In this document: in pieces, positions 1 through 5,070 of the stretch
Layout of the letters: each line of letters starts with the position of its first letter
How positions within the stretch are numbered: position 1 is the first letter of the stretch
Assembly (NCBI GenBank): GCA_016176815.1
Contig: JACOWL010000011.1
Coordinates: 1 to 10,330, forward strand
DNA from: Candidatus Pacearchaeota archaeon
Lineage (GTDB): Archaea > Nanobdellota > Nanobdellia > Pacearchaeales > GW2011-AR1
Length of the DNA: 10,330 bases
Direction of reading: 5' to 3'
Notes under the pieces: generated by a model
The model's database searches: none
What the model was told of the DNA's origin: nothing
Seen by the model: the letters and a program-made list of their open reading frames with translations, nothing else
Made by a program: the position numbers and the translations under genes

Positions 1-605
1 TCAAAAATAACCGGCTTCCTCGCGACATTAATAATTCTTGTTTTTCCGATTTGCTCTTCAATTCCTCCGGCTTCGTGAATGTGCCCGCTTATAACTAAAT
101 CCGGCTGGAATTTTTCAATTGCTTTTTTTATAGCTTTGCTCCCCGGAAAACCGGAAAATTCCGCTTTGCTTCCTGCATGATGCGAGTGTGTCACCATTAT
201 TTTCTTTTTCATATTTTTTATCTGGGCATATCCTTTTTCCAATGCTCTGGCAACTTCTTTATCAGTTATAGTAAATGGACCTGAATCTGCATATCCTACT
301 CCAAAAATCCCCAAACCATTTTCTTTTATTCCAATTCCGTGAATATTTTTTGTATTTGGATAAACCTGCGTCAAAAAATCTATCGTCGCCATTGTTTCAT
401 GGTTTCCGGGCATTATTAAAACTTTTTTATTTTCTTTAATAAAAGGCCCGATTAAATTTTTTGTTGACTGCTCCAGCCAGGTTAAATCTCCCGGAAGAAT
501 TATTATATCAACTTTTTCGTCTTTAGCCATTTTTGCAAGTTTTTTTACTAAACCAGTGTCTCCATGAATATCTCCTATTGCCATTATTTTTGTTTTCTTT
601 TTCAT
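1..605 (-). CDS. Calcineurin-like metallophosphoesterase, 3' end beyond window
   Basis: An open frame begins at ATG 605-603 and runs off the left edge after 201 codons. The metallophosphoesterase motifs appear in order: GDIHG (residues 11-15), PGDL (about 39), PGNHE (about 66), THSHHAG (about 139) and GHIHE (about 174). These are the residues that ligate the dinuclear metal centre in this superfamily. The C-terminal IINVARKPVIF corresponds to the usual last beta strand, so only a few codons should be missing. No signal peptide or membrane segment is seen, so it is probably cytosolic. The archaeal members of this type are small stand-alone phosphoesterases whose substrate is usually unknown; a nucleotide phosphodiesterase is possible. 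A second ATG lies at codon 8. A TATA-like box 23 nt upstream supports the first ATG as a leaderless start. It is divergent from the winged-helix gene at 905. Confidence 0.88.
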   Translation of the reverse strand, partial: MKKKTKIMAIGDIHGDTGLVKKLAKMAKDEKVDIIILPGDLTWLEQSTKNLIGPFIKENKKVLIMPGNHETMATIDFLTQVYPNTKNIHGIGIKENGLGIFGVGYADSGPFTITDKEVARALEKGYAQIKNMKKKIMVTHSHHAGSKAEFSGFPGSKAIKKAIEKFQPDLVISGHIHEAGGIEEQIGKTRIINVARKPVIF

Positions 606-622
606 TTTTCAATTGTAGTTTT

Positions 623-632
623 CTTTATATCG
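623..632 (-). promoter_or_regulatory. TATA-like box for the metallophosphoesterase gene
   Basis: On the minus strand this reads CGATATAAAG, centred about 23 nt before ATG 605. That distance fits an archaeal TATA box driving a leaderless transcript. A purine-rich BRE is not obvious. Confidence 0.45.
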
Positions 633-650
633 CTGAAAGGGATGTTTTAC

Positions 651-667
651 GGAAACTTCCTGTTTCC
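651..667. repeat. Hairpin GGAAAC-TTCCT-GTTTCC
   Basis: A perfect 6-bp inverted repeat with a 5-nt loop lies upstream of the metallophosphoesterase TATA box. Its 13-nt core, AAACAGGAAGTTT on the minus strand, recurs exactly at 10160-10172 in front of rrp4. A binding site for a regulator or a dispersed palindrome remnant are both possible. Confidence 0.4.
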
Positions 668-704
668 AGTTTTACATTGCTATTCAAGCTTTTCTACTAG
701 TGTA

Positions 705-726
705 GTTTCTTTTTTCAAAAAGAAAC
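705..726. repeat. 22-bp palindrome in the divergent intergenic region
   Basis: Arms GTTTCTTTTT and AAAAAGAAAC are perfectly complementary around a central TC. It sits between the divergent genes at 605 and 905. Low sequence complexity makes chance more likely than for a mixed-base palindrome, but an operator is possible. Confidence 0.3.
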
Positions 727-841
727 CCATTTTCATAATATAAATACAAAAAGCCGGTTAATAAAATTTTTGATGTGAATTTTTTAAAGGATTTATTTTC
801 ACTAATAGCGAATAGTGAATTTTAATATATATATTTCAAAA

Positions 842-874
842 GCTTTAAAAAGACACTATTGTCAGGATATATAC
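842..874 (+). promoter_or_regulatory. Candidate TATA boxes for the winged-helix gene
   Basis: Two AT-rich boxes precede ATG 905: CTTTAAAAA (843-851) and GATATATAC (866-874). The second would place the transcript start within about 10 nt of the ATG. The sequence cannot decide between them. An AT-only stretch at 823-835 is a third, weaker option. Confidence 0.3.
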
Positions 875-904
875 ATTAAATTTCCAGTATAAAAATTAAA
901 CAAA

Positions 905-1171
905 ATGAATGACAATTTTGACCTCTTTTTCAGACGGAAACCGGCATTGATGTTGGTTGCTCTAAAGAAAAATACAAGAATGAGATATGGAAGTATTCTG
1001 GCAAAAGAAATTGACTGCACTTACAGCCACGCAGTTAAAATTCTGCAGACATTAGAAGAACTTAAGTTAGTTGATTTTGAAAAAAGAGGGAGAATAAAAG
1101 TGATTAAACTGACTAAAAAAGGACAGGATGTTGCAGACGCTATTGAAAACATCCAGAAATTAATCAGATAA
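905..1171 (+). CDS. Small winged-helix DNA-binding protein
   Basis: An 88-residue protein fits a single winged-helix domain. Residues 11-25 form the first helix, and RYGSILAKEIDCTYSHAVKI (about 27-46) reads as a helix-turn-helix. LQTLEELKLVDFEKRGRIKV follows as the end of the recognition helix plus the beta-hairpin wing (EKRGRIKVIKLTKKG), and the C-terminal helix is DVADAIENIQKLI. This pattern is typical of MarR/ArsR-like archaeal transcription regulators. No ligand-binding domain or metal-binding cysteine cluster is present, so the signal it senses, if any, is unknown. It is monocistronic: divergent from the phosphoesterase and followed by non-coding DNA. An AT/T-rich stretch after the stop (1172-1200) could end transcription. 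The identification rests on residue pattern only. Confidence 0.7.
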   Translation: MNDNFDLFFRRKPALMLVALKKNTRMRYGSILAKEIDCTYSHAVKILQTLEELKLVDFEKRGRIKVIKLTKKGQDVADAIENIQKLIR

Positions 1172-1222
1172 TTTTATATCTTTATTAAATTCTAATAAAA
1201 AGTTATTTTGAAACGTTTTTAA

Positions 1223-1423
1223 TTTGAGAAGTTTATCTTGTGAAATTGCTCTGCTCGCGCCTTGCCTTTGGATATTAATAAAAAACAAAAGTTTGTCAAA
1301 GTCAAAACGCTCGTTGCAGGGCAACTCGGATTTATTTATAAATATGTCCCAAACAGTGGTTTTAATTATTAATCTTGGATTAATTTATTTTAACATTATA
1401 ATGGATTAGCCCAACTTCTCAAA
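1223..1423. repeat. 201-bp segment bounded by 11-bp inverted repeats
   Basis: TTTGAGAAGTT (1223-1233) and AACTTCTCAAA (1413-1423) are perfect inverted copies. The enclosed DNA contains islands of higher GC (about 1245-1270 and 1300-1330) in an otherwise AT-rich region. No flanking target duplication is visible. It could be a decayed MITE or solo insertion remnant, or simply a chance pair. A 61-codon ORF inside looks spurious. Confidence 0.35.
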
Positions 1424-1453
1424 CTTTGCTATGATAATAATTTTCTTAGCGAA

Positions 1454-1475
1454 GCATCATGCGGGACGCTGATGC
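1454..1475. other. Hairpin between convergent genes
   Basis: GCATCA, a bulged T, and GCG pair with CGC and TGATGC around a GGA loop, giving a 9-bp stem. It lies about 57 nt past the stop of the minus-strand TFS paralogue. A role as a transcript 3' end is possible, but the following minus-strand sequence is not a clean U-run. Confidence 0.35.
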
Positions 1476-1531
1476 GAAGCCAATTAATTCTGCGAACAGA
1501 GTGAGCAGGTATTTATTTTTTAAAAACATCA

Positions 1532-1873
1532 TCACGAGCTTTTTTTATTAATTCTCTCAGACCATCCGCATTTCCCGCACTGAAATAAAATCTCGCTTTC
1601 CTCGTCTGAATATTTTACTCCTTGGTCAATTATTTCTGCTTTGTCATATCCGCATTTTTTGCATTTAAACGGATAAGTCGCAAAGATATTTTTGTCTTTA
1701 ATTACTCCTTTACCTGTTTCTTTTTCATGCATTTCTTTTTCTATTTCATTTAGAAAATTTTTGTCTTTTACTTCTCCGCCAATTTTGCACTTATTGCAAA
1801 AATAAAAAACTTTATTTTTCTTTTTAAAAAAATCTAAAAGTGATTTGCACTTCTTGCAAAATTTTATTGTCAT
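1532..1873 (-). CDS. Divergent TFS/TFIIS-like transcription factor
   Basis: This 113-residue protein has the two-zinc-ribbon layout of archaeal TFS. The N-terminal ribbon uses C6-x2-C9 and C26-x2-C29; the C-terminal ribbon uses C71-x2-C74 and C99-x2-C102. The acidic Asp-Glu pair that enters the RNA polymerase funnel and drives RNA cleavage in TFS/TFIIS is present as SDEES (D90-E91). It differs from the canonical TFS at 2617-2925 in lacking the aromatic YFW and the QTR context, and it has an extra charged linker (about 36-62). It may be a specialised paralogue that modulates RNA polymerase. The ATG is only 24 nt after the 3' end of tRNA-Lys on the same strand, so it is either co-transcribed with the tRNA or uses a promoter inside or beside it. 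Confidence 0.75.
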   Translation of the reverse strand: MTIKFCKKCKSLLDFFKKKNKVFYFCNKCKIGGEVKDKNFLNEIEKEMHEKETGKGVIKDKNIFATYPFKCKKCGYDKAEIIDQGVKYSDEESEILFQCGKCGWSERINKKSS

Positions 1874-1897
1874 TTTATTTATTTAGTTTTATTTTAA

Positions 1898-1971
1898 TGG
1901 CCTCGAGGGGATTTGAACCCCCGACACCTGCCTTAAGAGGGCAGTGCTCTACCAGGCTGAGCTACGAAGCC
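1898..1971 (-). tRNA. tRNA-Lys (anticodon CTT)
   Basis: All arms fold. The 7-bp acceptor GGCTTCG/CGAGGCC has one G-U pair, and the D stem is GCTC/GAGC with GG in the loop. The anticodon stem is CTGCC/GGCAG with loop CTCTTAA (U33, anticodon CTT). The T arm is GGGGG/CCCCT with loop TTCAAAT, and the discriminator is A. Length is 74 nt with no intron, and CCA is not encoded. The gene reads AAG codons. Its 5' 24 nt are exactly repeated 78 bp upstream (2026-2049). The nearest convincing promoter lies beyond that repeat, around 2114-2125, so the primary transcript may carry a long structured leader. Confidence 0.95.
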
Positions 1972-2049
1972 GTATTTATTGTAGTCAGATTGGTACTGAC
2001 CAAAATCTCGTAGAGATCTTTTGAGTCTACCAGGCTGAGCTACGAAGCC
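1972..2049 (-). pseudogene. Degenerate tRNA-like copy upstream of tRNA-Lys
   Basis: The first 24 nt on the minus strand (2049-2026) match the 5' end of tRNA-Lys exactly, covering the acceptor 5' strand through the D loop. After that the sequence diverges but keeps tRNA-like geometry. AGATC/GATTT closes a 7-nt loop (2003-2019), like an anticodon arm. GTCAG/CTGAC closes a 7-nt loop, TACCAAT (1984-2000), like a T arm. The 3' acceptor strand is absent, the D-stem 3' strand is altered, and the anticodon-like loop lacks U33. It is therefore probably a decayed tandem duplicate with a 78-bp period. A tRNA-like leader element or 5' processing guide is an alternative. Confidence 0.55.
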
Positions 2050-2069
2050 ATGCTCTTGACTATCTTTTC

Positions 2070-2100
2070 TCTCCGAATCACAAGAGTATGACTTCGGAGA
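2070..2100 (-). other. Hairpin in tRNA-Lys leader
   Basis: TCTCCGAA (2070-2077) and TTCGGAGA (2093-2100) form an 8-bp stem with a 15-nt loop. It lies just downstream of the candidate tRNA promoter, so it would sit at or near the 5' end of the pre-tRNA transcript. Function unknown; it may be part of another decayed tRNA, since GGCTTC occurs here again (minus strand). Confidence 0.35.
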
Positions 2101-2113
2101 AGCCGTGCTTTTG

Positions 2114-2125
2114 ATTTATATTAAA
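2114..2125 (-). promoter_or_regulatory. Candidate TATA box for tRNA-Lys region
   Basis: The minus strand reads TTTAATATAAAT. It is the best TATA-like box upstream of the tRNA and its duplicated 5' fragment, and predicts a transcript start near 2094. No good box lies immediately before 1971. Confidence 0.35.
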
Positions 2126-2190
2126 CTAAGAATTAATTTGTTTAAAATGTTTATGTTATCTAATAAATTTTAGAATTCTGCTTCTTTTTA

Positions 2191-2391
2191 TTAATAATTA
2201 CTTTTAATATAATTTATAATGCTATTCTTTCCTTTAATTGGATAAAATTGACTTGGGATAAGTAAAGAAGGACCTCGTTCAGAATTTGAATAAACTTCTA
2301 TAATTTCAATTTTCTTTTTTCTGAATAATTTACTTATTTCCGCGCTTCCTTTCGATTCGTCTCTTAAAAAAGTTATTTTTTCTAAACTCAT
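2191..2391 (-). CDS. Small thioredoxin/glutaredoxin-fold-like protein, no active-site Cys
   Basis: The 66-residue product fits a minimal glutaredoxin-like order. It has strand KITFLRDE, helix SAEISKLFRKKK, strand IEIIEVYS, then GPSLLIPS, which resembles the cis-Pro loop and strand of thioredoxin folds. A C-terminal helix GKNSIINYIKSN follows a Gly-Lys turn. There is no cysteine at all, so it cannot do CxxC redox chemistry; a binding or scaffold role would be inference. The fold call rests on pattern only. The start is supported by a TATA-like CTTAAAAG centred about 24 nt upstream (2411-2418). It sits alone between the tRNA-Lys leader and the 80-bp repeat array, on the same strand as both TFS genes. 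Confidence 0.55.
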   Translation of the reverse strand: MSLEKITFLRDESKGSAEISKLFRKKKIEIIEVYSNSERGPSLLIPSQFYPIKGKNSIINYIKSNY

Positions 2392-2410
2392 TATATAATT
2401 AGATTAATTT

Positions 2411-2418
2411 GGCTTTTA
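2411..2418 (-). promoter_or_regulatory. TATA-like box for the 66-aa gene
   Basis: CTTAAAAG on the minus strand is centred about 24 nt before ATG 2391, the leaderless spacing seen at several other genes here. Confidence 0.4.
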
Positions 2419-2457
2419 AGAATTATTATTCAAAGATAGATATATTCTCTGAAAACC

Positions 2458-2617
2458 TACCGATACTCTCTACTCGAGCATCAGTAAGAAGAATATTCAA
2501 ATAAATTAAAATATAAAATTAGAAAATAATTTACTCTTACCGATACTCTCTACTCGAGCATCAGTAAGAAGAATATTCAAATAAATTAAAATATAAAATT
2601 AGAAAATAATTTACTCT
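2458..2617 (-). repeat. Two-copy 80-bp tandem repeat with hairpin
   Basis: Positions 2458-2537 and 2538-2617 are identical 80-bp units. A third, degenerate partial copy continues a few bases into the 3' end of the TFS gene (TACCGATACTCTC versus TACCTATATTCTC). Each unit carries a hairpin (2456-2488 and 2536-2568). On the minus strand of copy two, CTTACTGATGCTC pairs with GAGTATCGGTAAG around loop GAGTAGA. This is 13 bp including two G-U pairs. Those G-U pairs would be mismatches in plus-strand RNA, so the structure favours a minus-strand transcript, i.e. the 3' UTR of TFS. The rest of each unit is AT-rich. Confidence 0.85.
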
Positions 2618-2925
2618 TACCTATATTCTCGCCAAGTATGTTCGCATTTCACGCATCTAAAGAATTTTGTTTCTGATTCATCTGAAGCGCGCGTCTGAAC
2701 TGTCCAGAAATATGCTTTGTCATGCCCGCATTTCTTGCATTTTTCATTGACGATTGGATGCACGCCTTTTGTTTCCCTTGATATTGCAACTCCCTGATTT
2801 TTTTCATTAATTTTTTCAGAAGTTTTTAATATCGCTTTGTTTTTAGAAGAATAATTGCATCTTGGACATCCAAAATTTTTTGTTTTTTGAATTAAAATTG
2901 CTCCGCATTTAGGACAAAATTCCAT
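2617..2925 (-). CDS. tfs: Transcription factor S (TFS), RNA polymerase transcript-cleavage factor
   Basis: This is a canonical 102-residue archaeal TFS. The N-terminal zinc ribbon has C4-x2-C7 and C20-x2-C23. The C-terminal TFIIS-type ribbon has C63-x2-C66 and C91-x2-C94, with AYFW, QTRASDESET and CEHTWREYR. The D82-E83 pair is the catalytic acidic dipeptide of the family. TFS rescues backtracked RNA polymerase by stimulating cleavage of the nascent RNA 3' end. A TATA-like box about 24 nt before the ATG suggests its own leaderless transcript. Its last codons and stop overlap the start of the hairpin-bearing 80-bp repeat, so its mRNA would end in two strong hairpins. A more divergent paralogue lies 0.7 kb downstream. 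Confidence 0.93.
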   Translation of the reverse strand: MEFCPKCGAILIQKTKNFGCPRCNYSSKNKAILKTSEKINEKNQGVAISRETKGVHPIVNEKCKKCGHDKAYFWTVQTRASDESETKFFRCVKCEHTWREYR

Positions 2926-2943
2926 TGAAGGAGTTATATATTC

Positions 2944-2953
2944 TTATTTAAAA
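2944..2953 (-). promoter_or_regulatory. TATA-like box for TFS
   Basis: The minus strand reads TTTTAAATAA, centred about 24 nt upstream of ATG 2925. A second AT box (GAATATATAAC) lies too close to the ATG for normal spacing. Confidence 0.4.
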
Positions 2954-2971
2954 ATGTTGGCATTATAATTT

Positions 2972-3520
2972 TTATCTCTCTTCACAAAATCCTTTCTCAG
3001 CGTCTGAACGCAAGGGTTCATAAAAAATAAGCTTTGCCCATCCAAACCCAGGAGTTATTCTGAATAATGCTTTTCCAATTAATTGATCTGACTTTATTTC
3101 TTTTTCAATGCTTAACTGCCCGTTATTATTATCCCCCATAGTTGAAAAAAGATATTCTTCATTTTCTTTAATTTGATTTCCCGTCAAATTTGTCAAAAAA
3201 TTTCCTATTTTTTGTTCTTCTTTTTTAATATTTATTAATCTATGAATTATTGGATTTTGCTGGTTGCCTTCAAAAATCATCACGTCGCCGACTTTTAATT
3301 TCTCCGGCTTTGCTTTTATTATAAATAAAATATCTCCTTTGCTGAAGCCGTTATTAAAATTAAAATTTTTGAATTGCTCTTTATTAAGCTGAAGATCTAA
3401 ATATTTGCTTTCATGCCTTGTCCACCAGGAATCATAATCTGAAAATAAATTTCCCCTATGATACATACTGCATGATTCCACAATTGCCAGCGGAAGTTTA
3501 GTTCCTGTTGTTAAGCTCAA
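2972..3520 (-). CDS. Signal peptidase I, archaeal/ER type, 5'-truncated
   Basis: The 182-residue product carries the catalytic SCSM serine motif near residue 17 and KGDILFI. The HRL histidine motif (IIHRLI) and the MGDNNNGQ aspartate motif follow, which is the Ser-His-Asp arrangement of archaeal and ER signal peptidases. These enzymes remove signal peptides at the outer face of the cytoplasmic membrane. The only start is a TTG at 3520, which leaves no membrane anchor. In the same frame upstream, 3568-3521 encodes TIIFIFIVIKFIFFPV, clearly the end of the transmembrane segment. It contains no start codon and is closed by TAA at 3571-3569, beside the inserted element. The 5' end therefore seems to be lost and the gene may be inactive. 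It was probably in tandem with RNase J before the insertion. Confidence 0.75.
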   Translation of the reverse strand: MSLTTGTKLPLAIVESCSMYHRGNLFSDYDSWWTRHESKYLDLQLNKEQFKNFNFNNGFSKGDILFIIKAKPEKLKVGDVMIFEGNQQNPIIHRLINIKKEEQKIGNFLTNLTGNQIKENEEYLFSTMGDNNNGQLSIEKEIKSDQLIGKALFRITPGFGWAKLIFYEPLRSDAEKGFCEER

Positions 3521-3572
3521 TACTGGAAAAAATATAAATTTTATTACAATAAATATAAATATAATTGTTTAC

Positions 3573-3751
3573 TTGCTTAAGGCTCTGTTGAAAAGGTTTT
3601 GAGTTCGTAACTTTTTTGGCAATTAAAATAAAAATTAAGGGCGGGTCTCGTCTGAAAGACGAGTTTAAGTGGGAATTTGTCTTGCCACCCTCCTTGTGGT
3701 GGAACTCAAAACAAATAAAAAATTAAGATTTTCAACAGAGCCATTACTTAA
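3573..3751. repeat. Imperfect 8-bp target-site duplication flanking the MITE
   Basis: TTGCTTAA (3573-3580) abuts the left end of the element. TTACTTAA (3744-3751) follows the right end after one extra A. The two differ at one base. An 8-bp duplication is the size made by IS6-family transposases. Confidence 0.5.
3581..3742. mobile_element. 162-bp MITE-like element, IS6-like ends
   Basis: Perfect 14-bp terminal inverted repeats are present: GGCTCTGTTGAAAA (3581-3594) and its complement (3729-3742). Inside are a second perfect 11-bp pair, GTTTTGAGTTC (3596-3606) and GAACTCAAAAC (3702-3712), and a tight hairpin CTCGTCT-GAA-AGACGAG (3647-3663). A CCACC/GGTGG stem lies near 3685-3702. The element encodes no protein and could fold as a nested cruciform. 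The ends resemble IS6-family termini (GGxxCTGTTGxAAA). It lies between the ends of RNase J and the truncated signal peptidase gene. A transposase in trans would be needed; none is in this window. Confidence 0.75.
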
Positions 3752-3786
3752 TTTTATTTTTTCTCTCTAAATTTTCCTTAGATATT

Positions 3787-4976
3787 TTATATCCTCACAA
3801 CTTTTCCATTAGACGATAAATGAACATTTTCCTGAAATTTGTAACCCATTTCTTTTGCCAACTCAACCATCGGGATTTCCTGCTCCATTGAGCCGTGCGC
3901 AGGAATTATATGCGCTGGCTCCAGCATATTTACTAAATCTCTTAAATCTTCGCGGCCGCCATGTCCTGAAACATGAATATCTGTTTGTATTCTAACTCCT
4001 TTAGCTCTTAATTTTTTATCCATTTTCTCGCGGGCATTAATATTTTGAGGAACAGGAATTACGCTTGAAGAAAAAATTACATTGTCTCCGGCGCGGAATT
4101 TGAAATGTGTTTCATCATTTAGTATTCTGTCCAAAATCGCGCCTTTTTCCCCCTGATGTCCGGTGCAGACAACTAAATATTTGCCTCTTTGGTCTTCAAC
4201 TTTTTTTAAAAAAGAATTTATTTGTTTTCTGTATTTCATTAATCTAATCTGATGATAAAACGGGCACTGTCCAACTTTTTTTGCGGCATTGACATACTTC
4301 ATCAAGCTTCTTCCCATAAAAACTATCTGCCTTCCTGTTTTTTTTCCAAATTCAACAATGCTTTTTAATCGCGCAATATGCGAAGAGAAAGTTGTTATGA
4401 AAAGCGCCGAATTTCTGTCGCGAATTACAGAAAGCGCGTCTTCTAAAAGATCCCTGGCAATTCTCTCGCTTGCTGTTCTTCTCTCGGTGTCTGCATAAAG
4501 AGAATCAACAACAAGACATTTTATTTGTTTTTTTCTTCCTAATTCTTTTAATCTTGAATAATTTGGGGGCTCGCCAATAACCGGATGCTTGTCAAATTTA
4601 AAATCAAGAGCATAAAAAATTCCTCCTTCTTTTGAATGCCAGACAACAAGAACGCACTGAATTGTTGAGTGAGTTGTATGGATAAATTCTAAATCAATTT
4701 CCCCGTTTTCTCCTTTTAGTTTTAATTTGGAATTTGCTTTAATAACCGCTCTTTTATTATGCAGAACTAATTTTTCATCTTCTAAAATTGAATTTGAATG
4801 GCTTTTATTTTTCTTAACATATGCTCGGTATATTTAACAAAAGATTCCTGCTCCTGTAAATCTATTAACGGCGGAAGATAAATTCCGGCATCAAAAATAA
4901 TTACATCGTCGCCAATTTTTACAGCAGTCATATTTTTTCCGACTTCCTCATAACCGCCGATTGTGCAGATTTCCAT
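3787..4976 (-). pseudogene. RNase J (MBL/beta-CASP ribonuclease), internally deleted and frameshifted
   Basis: The N-terminal part (4976 to about 4798) reads MEICTIGGYEEVGKNMTAV... to HMLRKIKAI, the start of archaeal RNase J. It then leaves frame and stops at 4782. The rest is open in another frame from 4833 to 3787. It holds FIHTTHST, DFKFDKHPVIG, TFSSHIARLKS, GHQGEKGA, HVSGHGGREDL and PAHG, i.e. the later metal ligands and the beta-CASP domain. Missing between the parts are about 50-60 residues, including the HxHxDH metal-binding motif and the GTP(F/Y)T region normally found there. As written it cannot make an active exo/endoribonuclease. The 3' part has an internal ATG at 4317 (MGRSL), but that fragment would start inside the beta-CASP domain. 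A TATA box sits 22-24 nt before ATG 4976. Either a real decayed gene or a contig error. Confidence 0.88.
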
Positions 4977-4991
4977 TTTTTTGTTTTACTC

Positions 4992-5004
4992 TTTTTTATA
5001 AAAG
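4992..5004 (-). promoter_or_regulatory. TATA box for RNase J gene
   Basis: The minus strand reads CTTTTATAAAAAA, centred about 22-24 nt before ATG 4976: a good archaeal TATA box for a leaderless start. It lies in the 94-bp divergent region shared with msrB. An intact promoter on a broken gene suggests recent damage or an assembly error. Confidence 0.5.
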
Positions 5005-5033
5005 TGATTATGAGAGTTTATTTATATATGTTT

Positions 5034-5049
5034 TGAAAAATTTAATAAA
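5034..5049 (+). promoter_or_regulatory. BRE/TATA-like box for msrB-msrA
   Basis: GAAAAA followed by TTTAATAAAC is centred about 26 nt before ATG 5071. An alternative box, TTTATATATG, lies about 20 nt further upstream. Confidence 0.45.
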
Positions 5050-5070
5050 CTTGGTTTTTTTAAACTACTT

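Larger units (their letters stand above)
1172..1531. other. 360-bp gene-free region
   Basis: No convincing gene is present on either strand. It holds the inverted-repeat-bounded segment at 1223-1423, the hairpin at 1454-1475, and related phrases in inverted orientation near 1249-1259 and 1492-1503 (GCGAGCAGAGC versus GCGAACAGAGT). It lies between the ends of the convergent winged-helix and TFS-like genes, so it may be a graveyard for insertions. Confidence 0.5.

Noticed and set aside
1224..1409. 61-codon plus-strand ORF
   Set aside because: No family resemblance, odd start inside an inverted repeat, no promoter spacing or coupling; it is likely chance within the repeat-bounded segment.
1948..2049. 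Split or trans-spliced tRNA halves as in Nanoarchaeum
   Set aside because: The duplicated piece stops in the D arm, not at the anticodon, and tRNA-Lys next to it is complete and intron-free.
2458..2620. CRISPR array
   Set aside because: Only two adjacent identical 80-bp units with no unique spacers; it is a plain tandem duplication.
3787..4317. Separate short gene starting at the internal ATG 4317
   Set aside because: Homologous RNase J sequence continues in frame upstream to about 4800, so this ATG is internal to a larger broken gene.
4289..4498. 69-codon plus-strand ORF
   Set aside because: Shadow of the RNase J beta-CASP coding sequence on the opposite strand.
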